In this document: positions 11,636-22,099 of the stretch, in pieces
How the letters are laid out: each line of letters opens with the position of its first letter
How positions within the stretch are numbered: position 1 is the stretch's first letter
NCBI GenBank assembly: GCA_018296165.2
Contig: JACKQL020000007.1
Location: 1,178,001 to 1,242,000 of the forward strand
DNA from: Termitomyces sp. T153
Taxonomy: Eukaryota; Basidiomycota; Agaricomycetes; Agaricales; Lyophyllaceae
Length of the DNA stretch: 64,000 nucleotides
Direction of reading: 5' to 3'
Made by a program: the position numbers and the translations under genes
The notes under the pieces: generated by a model
What the model was told of the DNA's origin: nothing
The model's database searches: none
Seen by the model: the letters and a program-made list of their open reading frames with translations, nothing else

Positions 11636-11934
11636 CAGACAGCTAAGGGTAGCCCCTCTGCTGCCTCGACGGGCGGTGAAGGAAAGGCGGGTGGAGAAAA
11701 ATTTTCAACACATAATCCGGATCGCTAAAGTGATCCAGGCGAATATATTACAATGATGGCTGGACGTGGCAGCTATCAGCACAAGAAAACAATACACGAA
11801 TGAAACAATCCCGACTCTTTCGTAAGTAAGTGAAAGGAGTCTCGAACGAATTTTGCCCGGCCAACTCTGTGATAGGTCACAAGGCACCTATAGACAAGCG
11901 GCGTGTGGGATCTTGGGGGAGGCAGGGCAGAGCT
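11636..11934. promoter_or_regulatory. Upstream region of the Mrc1-like gene
   Basis: About 250 bp of CpG-normal DNA lies between the proposed Mrc1 start and the first repeat. It should hold the promoter. A small inverted repeat, ggatcgctaaagtgatcc (near 11719-11736), is the only visible structure. Inference from position only. Confidence 0.35.
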
Positions 11935-12530
11935 AGCATGGGCCTGTATCTCTTGCTAAGATCCAGACCCAATCTCACCCCATTTGGTTAGGTCTTTGAT
12001 ATTCTAACTTGATGCCAAGATCCAGACTCCAACCTCACTATGTTCAGTTAGGTCTTTGTATTTTGTCAACTCAATGCTGAGATCCAGACCCTGCCTCACT
12101 CCATTTACTTAGATCCTTGAATTTCATCAACTCATGTTTTGCCAAGACCCAGACCCATCCTTTGATTTTTCTTTATAAGAGTTGCTCAACAATGTAAGCA
12201 AGATGTCAAATAAATGGAGCTTTCCCACTTATTCTCTCTTACCATTCCAACTTAGGTCTTTCTTTTTCAATTGATGTGCTTATAGTTCTGTCATTGTTTA
12301 TGTCAGCAAGTCTTTACTATAATTTTAACTATATTTTTTTCCAGTCAGATAGAGCTTTTTTTAATAAGTATTCCATGATTTTTGACTTCATTCTTTCAGG
12401 AAGTGACATGAGAAGTGCTCATGTTCTAACAATCCCTTCAGTTACATCCTTGATATTCTGATATTCAAAACTCAATGCTGAAATCCAGACCTCACTTTAT
12501 TTGGTTTGGTCTTCAATATTTTGACTCTTT
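11935..12530. repeat. Degenerate tandem units of about 60 bp, LTR-like
   Basis: A motif of the form gatccagac...ctcac...ttaggtctt...ttgat recurs about four times (near 11960, 12028, 12088 and, weaker, 12480) with 60-65 bp spacing in the first three. Between copies are a TATA-like ctttataagag (about 12172) and an AATAAA (about 12211). The layout resembles an old LTR or terminal region of a retroelement, but no matching second copy lies in the window. Confidence 0.45.
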
Positions 12531-12559
12531 CAAGTGATTTCTCATTCAATAGACAATTC

Positions 12560-14042
12560 TATGTTTGATCTACTTGAAAAAGTAGAAACATTGATGAATC
12601 AAAATCTCCTCTACTTTCTGTCCAACTTTTATTCTCATATACTTTGAAGAGCATGTTTGGCATACCAATGGGAAAGAAATTGGAAAGTAGCCTGAGTAAT
12701 GAGTTTATGGTATCACTAAATGCTACTAAGACTTCACAATCAGATGCACCATGTGTGCCCAAGTGCATGTACCAGAAGTGATGAGTGGGCACTCAGCTTG
12801 CCCATGTAGATGCTCATATAATGAAATACATGTAGTAGTTCATCCTGCCTGTTTGTCTATCTGTGATGACAAGGCTTCTTTACACCCTTCTGCCCCCACT
12901 AGTTGCCTTCCATGAATCACATGCTTGGACATTACTCAGTATAGATTAATTGTTAGCTATAATTCCATACATACTACTGGCAGATGAAGTAGTTATGTTA
13001 GTCATCATTTCTAGTGATGTAGTAGATAGGATGGTCTGCAGGATAGAATATTCTCAGACCAAACAATAGCAGTGTTCACCAAGTCTATCAATTGATCCAA
13101 CTATAAGATCCCCCAGCAATGTCTCTATACTTAGTTTGCCGTGCTTGCCCTCTGTCCAACTCTTGGCTGCCTCTGTGCCCCCTTAACTCCAACTCATTGC
13201 TTCTGCTTTGCCTGCTCTTGCTGGGTTTACCTGCAGAGTGATTATTCCCTTACAGCAGCCAATGAGGTGTTTCCATCCTCTGCTAGTTAATGCATGATGT
13301 GAGTGAAGATGGCCAATTCCCCATGGCACATCTATTCTGTAGCATGCAAGGAGAACTGACAACAGCTCTCATGGAGTTGTAGAAGTACTCAGAAGTGTTC
13401 TTGGTTGTTGGTGGTGGATTTGTACCATCCAGCATATGCATCTGAGGCAGGAGGTTTGCCAAAGTGCCTGATTTGATGATGGCATTCATTGTTGACCCAT
13501 GTAAACAGGTCAGTGTGCAGTGCACTCCCTGACCAATGGTGATCTGAGAAGTATATACTGTAAGTATATTGGGGGAATGTGGTTGAGAAGGAGGTGACAA
13601 ATGACCTCCACTTTGCTGAGATTATTGATGTGAGTAGGCTGGATGGTTCAGTCTGCACAATCTGAGAGTGTAGGGAGCAAAAGGGCTGAATTCCCCTATC
13701 TCCAAATGGTAGTCATCAACCATGTCTCTATAAAGATGGAGCTGGGCTACTACCATAGCAAACAACTGCATGTAGGCCATTTGAGCATGTGATGTAGTTG
13801 GGGCTAGTGCCCAACCCAAACCATATCTAAACACTGATTGTCAGTCTACTTTGAGAGAGGCATTGATGGCCACACCTGAGTACAGATTCTGGGAACCTGG
13901 GTGACCATGGTGCAAGATGTACTGTGACTATGCATCAATGTCAAGAGCAGGATGCTTCTTGATCTACAACTACCATTATCCTCTTTGGGGTCCTGGCTAG
14001 TTTGTAGGTTGAGTTCTTCTTCTCCCTAGACCTCTCTTACTC
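12560..14042 (-). pseudogene. Unclassified repeat with decayed minus-strand ORFs
   Basis: The minus strand holds overlapping broken frames at 13834-13622 (GWALAPTTSHAQMAYMQLFA, HLYRDMVDDYHLEIGEFSPF) and 13658-13389 (YSIYFSDHHWSGSALHTDLF, NECHHQIRHFGKPPASDAYA). Together they look like one protein of about 150 or more residues split by a frame change and later stops. I do not recognise the family. CpG depletion and TGA stops suggest a repetitive or transposon origin. The flanks of this region (12560-13280) show nothing else I can name. Confidence 0.35.
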
Positions 14043-14552
14043 ATGGCTTTCAAGCCTTATCACCTACTTGTAGTACACCAGCAATGGTCACAAATGCTGG
14101 GTGAGTTTTCTCAGATGTCCAGGCCACCACCTAAACCTTCCAGCAGTAGTGCTAACTGTGCTGGGACCCCAACCCCTACCCCCTCACAACTGCTCCTGAC
14201 TTGCTCTAAATTTGGTAACTTAATACAGGCCCAGGCCAGTCCAATGAAATTGGTTTTGAATGCACATAGATGGCTGGATTCCAAGGGATGGGTTCTTGCT
14301 AGGGAACCATCCAACTGCATGAAGCTTGTTTGCATGCTAATGACTATGGTTGTTATGGCCAAGGGTTTCAAAGTCAAAGAAGATGCAAAGGATGTGGTCC
14401 TTGCAGTCATGCTTCTGCTGGATGACAACATTATTGACAGCACCTTGAAGATCATTGCAGATGCAGTTGCTTCCAAGGTCCTTGAGTGCATTGATCCTGT
14501 TGTCCACTACATAGCTTCCTCTGCCAATTTTGCTTCTGCAAACAACACAGCT
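14043..14552 (+). pseudogene. LINE ORF1-like gene, 5' part, split by element A
   Basis: An open frame of 170 codons runs up to the left edge of gypsy element A. It has a Pro/Ser-rich start, a long helical middle (SKVLECIDPVVHYIASSANF) and little CpG. Its frame resumes at 26792 on the other side of A once A and one target duplication are removed. The composition and the continuation at 26787-27640 resemble the nucleic-acid-binding ORF1 of fungal Tad-like LINEs. Family assignment is by resemblance and moderate at best; the interruption is clear from the sequence. Confidence 0.5.
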
Positions 14553-15589
14553 TGTCAGGTTCTGCTGATGACAGGGGCTCAGCTACACTGGCAAATCCTT
14601 ACTAGGTGGATGCGATGTCCTGCACTTATAACCTAGCATCCTGGGGTTGGTGCGGAGTGAAGGGACTTGTGAAGGGAAGCAAGGGGGAGTGGTCCAAGCA
14701 AGTCCAGAGCAGTCCAGAGAAGTCTAAGACCAAGTATATTAGATGTCAAACCTGGGCAGGCATCAGGAACAAGTTCATGGGCTTGCAGATAGACTGCGGG
14801 GTAAGTGGAGGCTTGGCAAATGATGGGGGTGGGGCTGGAGTCTGATGGGGAATCACCAAGACTTGATGGATTCTGGAGCCGAGTGGGGAGCAAGGTCTGG
14901 AGTTGTTGTAAGAATGTTCAGGGGTTGTAGCATGTGTGTGGGATTTGTACTGTCATTGGAGATGAAAGGAACTTGATGAAACAAAGGAAATCTGTACAGT
15001 CAAGATGAGACAGAGACAAGGCAAGACAAGACAGAGAACAGAGATAGATTTGAGACTAAAAATAGGGACAGAGGCAAAACAAAACACAAGACACAAGAAA
15101 CCAGTAAATGCAATATCAAGACTAAAGTACTAGGAGTAACTCTATAACTTATATACTGACTACTGGGTGGCTCCAGAGGACAGAGGGTATGGCAGTGGGG
15201 CTCGACAGAGCTGCACAGAGTTGACAGGTGTTGGGTGCAATTGCAGGGCAGGCTGTGGTGACATTCTGATGGGATCAGCTGGAAAGCGGGCTGCTCCGGG
15301 ATCATCAGAGCACTCCAGAGCAGGTCAGGGGAATTAGGGTGGGGGGTCAGGGGTGTGTGACATGGTCGGGAACAGTGGGGGAAGTCTTGAGAGCTCAGAG
15401 GAAGTCAGGAGATGCATTAACAGCTGTGGAGAAGGCATTGGAGTTGATCAGGAAGCCATTGGAGTTTGCTGAAGAAGTGCTGGAGTTATCTGGAGTGGGT
15501 GCGGAGGGTGGACGAGGGTTGGGGGAGTTTGGCAGGGCATTGGGGAGGACTGGAAATGATATTGGGAGTCTAGGGAGTGGGTCGTGACA
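14553..15589 (-). repeat. Element A 3' LTR (1037 bp)
   Basis: It begins tgtcaggttctgctga and ends gtgggtcgtgaca on the plus strand, giving TG...CA ends. Compared with the 5' LTR of A it differs by many C/T and G/A changes, so the insertion is old. The purine-rich stretch agaggggatga (minus strand) just inside it is the expected polypurine tract for plus-strand DNA priming. Confidence 0.9.
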
Positions 15590-15801
15590 TCATCCCCTCT
15601 TCAGCATTGAGATCCTCAAGACATGGGGCACAGTTTGGAGATTGGTGGGGCATGGGAATCAAAGTTGAGCAATATTGATCAGACCACAGTAGCAGTGGTG
15701 GCATGGGGAACGAAGTCAAAGTATGGCCGCCGCTCATTAGAGGGTTCTTTCCAAGTCATTAAAAAGGGTCAGACATACTCTGGAGTTTCCAAACTTTCCC
15801 A

Positions 15802-17509
15802 ATGTCATCTTCTGTGTACTCTCCAGCAGCATCCCCATCCCCCTCAGCACATTCCTTGACTTCTTTCTCTGAGGACTCTGAGGGTCGGCAGGACTGTAGG
15901 TGGGTCCAGGCAATGTACCATAGTCGTAAGTGCCATCTCTTACTTATCATAGTTGGAGTGCTGATTAAGTCCCAGCAGAGTTGTCGGCAGCAGTGGCAGG
16001 CCCCTTGGGGCTTTTGTCGGGGGAGGCCCCAGTGCAGTCGGTAGCAGGAGCAGTCTCCACCTTGCATTCTTAGCCTGGCCTTGGCTCCAGAGTAGTCTGC
16101 CCCATCCCTACAGGATCGAGAGTTGTGCAGGCAGATGTGATGCTGGAGCACTTTACAGAGGCTGTGAGGTGGGCAAGGGGTCCCCTGACATTAGAGTGGT
16201 GCCAGGCGGTGGCCCTGGTATGTTGTTGGCATATCCCTTCCTTACTAAGCTAACCCATGTCTCCTAGTGTGCATCCTGTACCCAGTGGGGTGAACAGTGC
16301 AAGTTTGAGGAGCCCATGCTGGGGGTGCAGTGAGATACATCAGTGTGTCTCTTGTGTTGCTTGTGGCACAAGAAGTGTTCTGTCACTTTGAGTTGGCATG
16401 CCGCTTGCATTGCAGCGGAGCAGGGGTGGGACCGCGAGTGGGTCATAGTGCAGTTGGAGGAGGGCTGGAGGGGTAGGGTGTTGGGGCAGGGTTCTGGGGT
16501 GGAGGGGGGAGTTGGCATGGAGCAGCCCCCAATGAAAGTTGGGCCTCTGCAGAGTGGATGGAGGGAGAGGGTCCCTGCAGCGCACAATAAGGATAAATGG
16601 AGGGCATTCCTCTTGCCAGAGGTGGGGCCTAGCAAGCAGGCATAGGGGGAGCAGGTGATGGCAGGCCCCCCAGGCCCCGCAGTGTATTCCCCGGTCTCTG
16701 GGGCCTTAGTCAAGCAGTCTGCAGGAGGGTCATGGTTGGCTGCCAAGGCTTTCCTGCAGTGTCGGGTGGAGGAGCTGGAACCGTTGTTGGCCACATGCGG
16801 GGAGGAAGCTTGGAGGATGGGGGTGAAGAGGGATGAGCTTCGGAGGGAGTTGGATGGGGCTTGGAGGGAACGGGACCTAGCATAGAGGGACAAGGACATT
16901 GCTGTGGAGACCGCCACAGAGCAATTGTTGCAGCTTCAGGAGCTGTGAGCATGTATGGGACCATTGGCAGCATGGGTGGAGATAGCAGAGCAGCAGTTGG
17001 AGGAGTTGGAGGTGCGGGGAACTCAGTGGGGGCCTGGCATTGGGGAAGCCTGGGTGGTAGCAGAGAGGGTGCGGCAGTGGAAAGGGTGTGGCAGCGGGAG
17101 AAGTGGCTTGCCAATGAGGTGGCCTTGAGGCAGCAGGGAGTGCTCCATAAGTGGTCTCTTCATTTCCCGTTTCCTATGAACTGATCCTGTTTCTACAGAC
17201 TGGGCCAGGAAGCACTGCATCCTCCTTGATGGAGCATCAGCAGTGTTGGGGTTCATCCATGATGGGCTGGCAAGAATGCCCAGGGACCTCCCACTGGAGT
17301 TGGGGCAGCAGATTACACAGATGGGGTGTCTGCTGGCGGGGCATCAGCAGAGGGCAACGGCGGATCCTGAAGCGTGGTGGGAGGTGGCGACGGACATGAG
17401 GGAACCACTCCCTAGACAACCCAAGGTTCTGGCAACAGTAGTGGCGCAGCTGAAAGTGGTCATGGTGGGGAGGGTAGTGGAGGTAGAGTCAGAGGAGGAG
17501 GGGGAGTAG
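15802..17509 (+). pseudogene. Antisense accessory gene of element A, Zn2Cys6-like plus coiled coil
   Basis: This gene lies between the chromodomain end of pol and the 3' LTR, on the strand opposite to gag-pol. It starts at ATG 15802 (Ser/Pro/Ala-rich, MSSSVYSPAASPSPSAHSLT) and ends at 17507-17509 with EVESEEEGE. A canonical intron (16218-16267: GTATGT, GCTAAC, TAG) precedes the cysteine motif CASCTQWGEQC...CLLCCLWHKKC (16268-16378), spacing C-x2-C-x6-C-x15-C-x2-C-x6-C, compatible with a fungal Zn2Cys6 cluster. Then come WHAACIAAEQGWDREWV, a Gly/Pro-rich linker and an Arg/Glu-rich, probably coiled-coil region (RVEELEPLLATCGEEAWRMG and onward). A second intron near 17157-17198 has lost its GT. 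Several stops, mostly at former CGA or CAG positions, make this copy defective. A DNA-binding or regulatory role is inference. Confidence 0.65.
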
Positions 17510-17739
17510 AGGCTTTTTGGATTTTGGCTTCTTGTTGCTTTGTGCTCCCCTAGTTCTATATTTTATATTTGTAGCCTTGTCAATATCAGACTCCTTGCAT
17601 TTCTGCTGAGCATGAGAAGTTTTCAGAATGGGTGAGGGGCAGAGTAAGTGAAAACATGTAGGGGGGTACTTGTGAGAGTTGAATCTCTGATACATCCAGA
17701 GGCAGGGGAGGGGGTTATGCCCACTAACGCCATCTGTAC

Positions 17740-20700
17740 TTGCTAGTCCTGGGGGTTCCAGGGCTTAGTGGGGTGTTGTCAATAGAAGTCCCAGAGTTTG
17801 TCAGGGGCTCTGTTGAGGTTTTTTTGGGATTCCCATGTGTTGTCCTCAGGTCCATAGCCCTTCTAGCAGACCAAGTACTGGGGTTGGCTACAGACCATGC
17901 AGGAGTCAAGGATTTGGTTGACCTTGTAGTGGTACTCATCTTTGACTTCAATGGGGAGCAGTCAGCTGGGGCATTGGCCGGGGAAGGGGTCCAGAGCATG
18001 TTTTCCAGAGGTAGGTTGAGTTTATAGGCGTGTGTGGAGACCTTCCAGAGGACTTTGAAAGGGCTGAGGCATTTGTGATTGAGTTTGATGGAGGGCCTCC
18101 AGGTCTTGATGTTGCATTAATTGAGCCAAACCAAGGTGCCGGGGGGCCAGTCAGGGGTAGAGTCACGTTGGGCATCAGCATGTTTGGAGTAGGCTCAATT
18201 GGTGGTGTTTATCTCATCACAGAAGAACTAGTGAAGGGATCAGAGGTCTTTGGTAACTTCATGGGTAATGTGAGAGGGGATGTCCTTGAAGGATAGGGTG
18301 AGTTGGGGGTTGTAGCCCTTGTTGGCATAGAAGGAGGAGACTCTGGTGGCAGAGTGGGGCATGTTGTTGTAGGTAAACTTGGTGAGAAGGAGTTTTGCAT
18401 GCCAGTCATTCTGTAAATAGTTAATGTAGAGGTGGAGATACTGTTCCAACATCTGGTTTACTCATTCTGTTTGTCCGTCAGTTTCTGGGTGATAGGCAGT
18501 GGAGAGGCTGGTTTTGATTTTGAGTGCTTTGCATAGCAATTGCTAGAAATGGGATACAAATAGAGGTCTGCAGTCGGAGATGATGTCATCCGGGAGTCTG
18601 TGCTTGGAGAATATGTGCTCAAGGAACAGTTTGGCAAACTCCAGAGCATTGTTGGTGGTATGGCAGGGGATGAAGAGGGCTTGTTTGGTGAGGCAGCAAA
18701 CAATGACGAGGATTGCGTTGAAACCTTCAGAGTTGGGGAGTTCAACAATATGATCCATCAATATTGAAGACCAGGGGTGCCGGCTGACGGGGAGGGGTTT
18801 CAACAATTCATGGGGGCGGTGGCGGGGTACCTTGGCTCGGAGACAAGGTTTGCAGGCCCTTATGTATCACATGATGTCCTTCTTCATTCCTAGCCAAAAG
18901 TAAGTCCAGGAAATGAGTTGAAGGGTCTTACAAATTTCTGGGTGTCCCTGGAGCTTGTAGTTGTGGTGTTGCTGGAGTATGTCAAGGCGGATGGACTTGT
19001 GGTCCAGAGTGTAAATTTGTCCACTCCAGAGCAGGAGGTGGTGGTCCGGAGACAGCAAAGAGGGATTTTCAATGCTCAACTCATTGGAGTTGTTGTGGGG
19101 GTTATGCCAGGTGAAGAAGGGATCTGGGGGTGCACTTCTGATTTGGTGGAGGATTCCTTCTTCATTTAGAATCAGCACAGCATGTAGATATTTGGGGGGG
19201 ATTACCACTTGATGGTTGAATGTGTTCCATTCAGCTTCAAATGACTTTTTCAGATACATGTCAGACCTTTGAGTGAGGGCATCAGGTTTTGCACTGAGTC
19301 ATCCAGGGTGGTAGTGGATAGTGAAGTCATACTCTGAGAGGGTTTTGGACCATTGAGCTTGGTGGTGGCTCAGCTGTTTTGTAGTTGTGAAGTATTGCAG
19401 GTTGTTGTGGTCAGAGTAGACTTGGATGCGGTGTGGGGATCCTTTGAGGTAGGCCCACTACTGGTGGAAGACTTCAACAATCACAAGGAGTTCCTTGTCA
19501 TAGATGTCGTAGTTGAGCTCCGTGGGGATCATCAAGTGGGTGTAGAAGGCAATGGGGTGGAGATCCTTGCCTCTGGAGTCTGACTGAGAGAGTATTCTGG
19601 CAATGGCGTAATTGAAGGCATCACATTCAAGTATGACTGGTAGGGAGGGGTCAAAATGGCAGAGGACTAGGGCAGAGGTGAAGGCCTTCTTCAGGAGGAG
19701 AAATATGCTTTGGCACTTGCTGTCCCAATTCCAAGGGGTGTCCTTCTGTATGAGTCAGTTGAGGGGTTTGGTGATTCCAGAGTAGTTGTTGATGAAGTGG
19801 CAGTAAAAGTTAGCAAACCCCAGGAATGACTGTACTTCTTTGACATTCAGTGGTGGGAGCCAGTTGAGTATTGCATTGACCTTGGTGGGGTCTATGCACA
19901 CACTGTTGGGAGTACTGATGACTCCAAGATATTCAACCTCTGTCATATGGAAGGAGCATTTTTTGGGTTTGGCATGGAGATAGTACTCCTGGAGTCATTC
20001 CAAGACGCGGCGAATGTGTTCTGGGTGCTCTGCCGGCAAATTCAAGTAGATTAGGATGTCGTCCAGGTACACAATAACAAAAACATTGTTCATGTTGTGG
20101 AAGATGTCATTCATGAAGTACTGGAATGTGGTGGGGGAGTTAGTCATTCCGAAAGGCATCACAAGGTACTCAAAGAGGCCATAGCGGGTGCAAAAGGTAG
20201 TCTTCCATTCATGTCCCAGAGTGATCCAGACATTGTTGTAGCTGGAGCAGAGGTCTATCTTTGTGTAGATCTTGGCACTGCAGAGGTGGTCAACAAGGTC
20301 TCTGATCAGAGCAAGGGGATACTGGTTCTTCTTGGTGACTTTATTGAGTCCCCAATAATTCATACAGAGTCAGAGTGATTCATCTTTCTTCTTGGCAAAC
20401 AAGACCAGAGTGCCTATAGCGGAGATTGATGGGCATATGAAACCCTTGCCAAGCATGTCGTTAAGGTATTCCTTCAGGGCCCAGAGCTCAATCTTGGACA
20501 TATTGTAGATCTTGCCAAATGGGGGTGTGGTGCCTTCTTTGAGGTCAATCTTGTGGTTGTAAGAGCAGTGCGGGGGAAGTTCTTTGGCACTCCCTTCAGA
20601 GAACATGTCAGCAAACTCATGATACTCTGGGGGAACTACTTCGGATAGGATCTGTTCCTCCATCCTGCTCTCCGGCATGGTGGTTCTGGCATGGAGGTGC

Positions 20701-22060
20701 ACCTCTAGTAGGGCTGGCGTGATTTGTAACTGAACGGCAGGGGTGCCATCTTGTAGGATGCATGCAAAGGGGACGGTGCCAATGATTTTGATATTAAGGT
20801 TTTTGGAGTCGACGGAGGTGGATGTTGGGGTGGAAGTGGTTGAGTCTGGAGTGGTGGCAGAGTTGGTCAGGGGGTTCAGGCATCGCTGATCAGGGTACCT
20901 TGGGCCTTTGTATTGACTCTGAGGTATGTTGGGAGGCAGCCATCACAATTTGATTGAGAATGACTGAGGTGGAGTTGTGCTTTCTTCATCATCGGGGTTG
21001 CTGTTAGAGGCTGTGGGACTCTGGGTTGCTCCGGAGGTGCTGGCACCAGAGTTGGAGATGTCAGGGTCCAAGTTGGACTGGAGATGGAGGGGAATGGCAG
21101 CTGCTAAACTTGCTTTGGGGCTGGGGAATTGCATGGTGAGGTTCTTCCAGTCAATGTCAGGGTTGACGTCTTGCAGCCACAGGAGTCCGAGCACAATCGG
21201 AGTCAATGGAGGTAATTGGGTGATGAGAAGCCAGGCCTGGAACTGCAGATCATTGTTAAGGGTGAGGGTGGTGTTGTGGTATTGGGTGATTCCTGTCATA
21301 GCAGGGCTTCCATTGAAGAGTTGGAGCTCGAGGGGTTTGTTGAGGTCATTGCGTTGGAGGTCGAGCTGATTGCTGATGAAGGTACTGGAGGCACCACTGT
21401 CAATGAGGGCGGGGAGTACCTTGGGTGAGCTGTCAAGTCAGACATGGATGATGAACAACCATGTGGACCTGGAGTGGAGCTGTGGAAGAGTCTGGAAGTG
21501 GTCAATTGTGGTCTTGGGATTCTCGGAGGAGGGTGAGACATCAAAGGGTACCAGTTTGGAGTTGGTAGGGTTGTCCTAGTCGAGGCAGAGGGTGAGGCTG
21601 AGCCAATTGATACAGGGATTGGTGGAGTGGAGCTATGAGAATCCCAAGCCAATGGAGGCAGAGGGGTGTAGCTTTGTGACAAGTAGTTGGATTCCTTGTT
21701 GTCATCTGTTGGCAAAGGTCATGGTCGTTTCCAGGCAGTGTATGATGTCTCTGGTGGGAGTGGGGTCTCCGTCAAAGAGTTTGAGAGGGATCAGAGTGGG
21801 GAGGCATTGGAGAAGGTGGAAAGTGAGCGCTGCCAAGGATTCGTCAATGAAGTGATCCATGGCGCCGCTATCAACTAGGGTGGGGACAGAGTTGTTGGAG
21901 AAAGGGAGAGTGGTGTGGAGGAGAAGGGTGGTGGAGGAGTGAGAGGGGAGGTGTGCTAGGAGGTTGTCTGGGGCAAGTACCATTGCACAAAGAAGTGTGG
22001 CCAGGGTGGAGAAGACGTCGGGGTCTGGTCTGCGGTCTAGCGTTTCTTCAAGACCTAAAC
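17740..22060 (-). pseudogene. Element A pol: protease x2, RT, RNase H, integrase, chromodomain
   Basis: Domains in minus-strand order. First retropepsin-like domain with DSGA at 21872-21861 (TLVDSGAMDHFIDESL), second with DSGA at 21401-21390 (ALIDSGASSTFISNQLDL). RT from about 20650 to 19950 with YLDD intact ([11 protein letters not shown], about 20080-20050) and [12 protein letters not shown]. RNase H about 19720-19300 (VILECDAFNYAIA, YDKELLVIVEVF). Integrase about 19200-18400 with the HHCC finger (GHPEI..., RACKPC) and the D, D, E residues in MDHIVELP, IISDCRPLF and YHPETDGQTE. A chromodomain about 17960-17740 (NQILDSCMVCSQPQYLV, KGYGPEDNTWE) probably directs insertion to modified chromatin. 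Stops such as those after RRVLE, KPLN and KKDIM kill it. The key catalytic residues survive, so decay came after activity. Confidence 0.85.
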
Positions 22061-22099
22061 CACTAACTCATTTTCTGTAAACTGGTAATTGCAGTCTTC

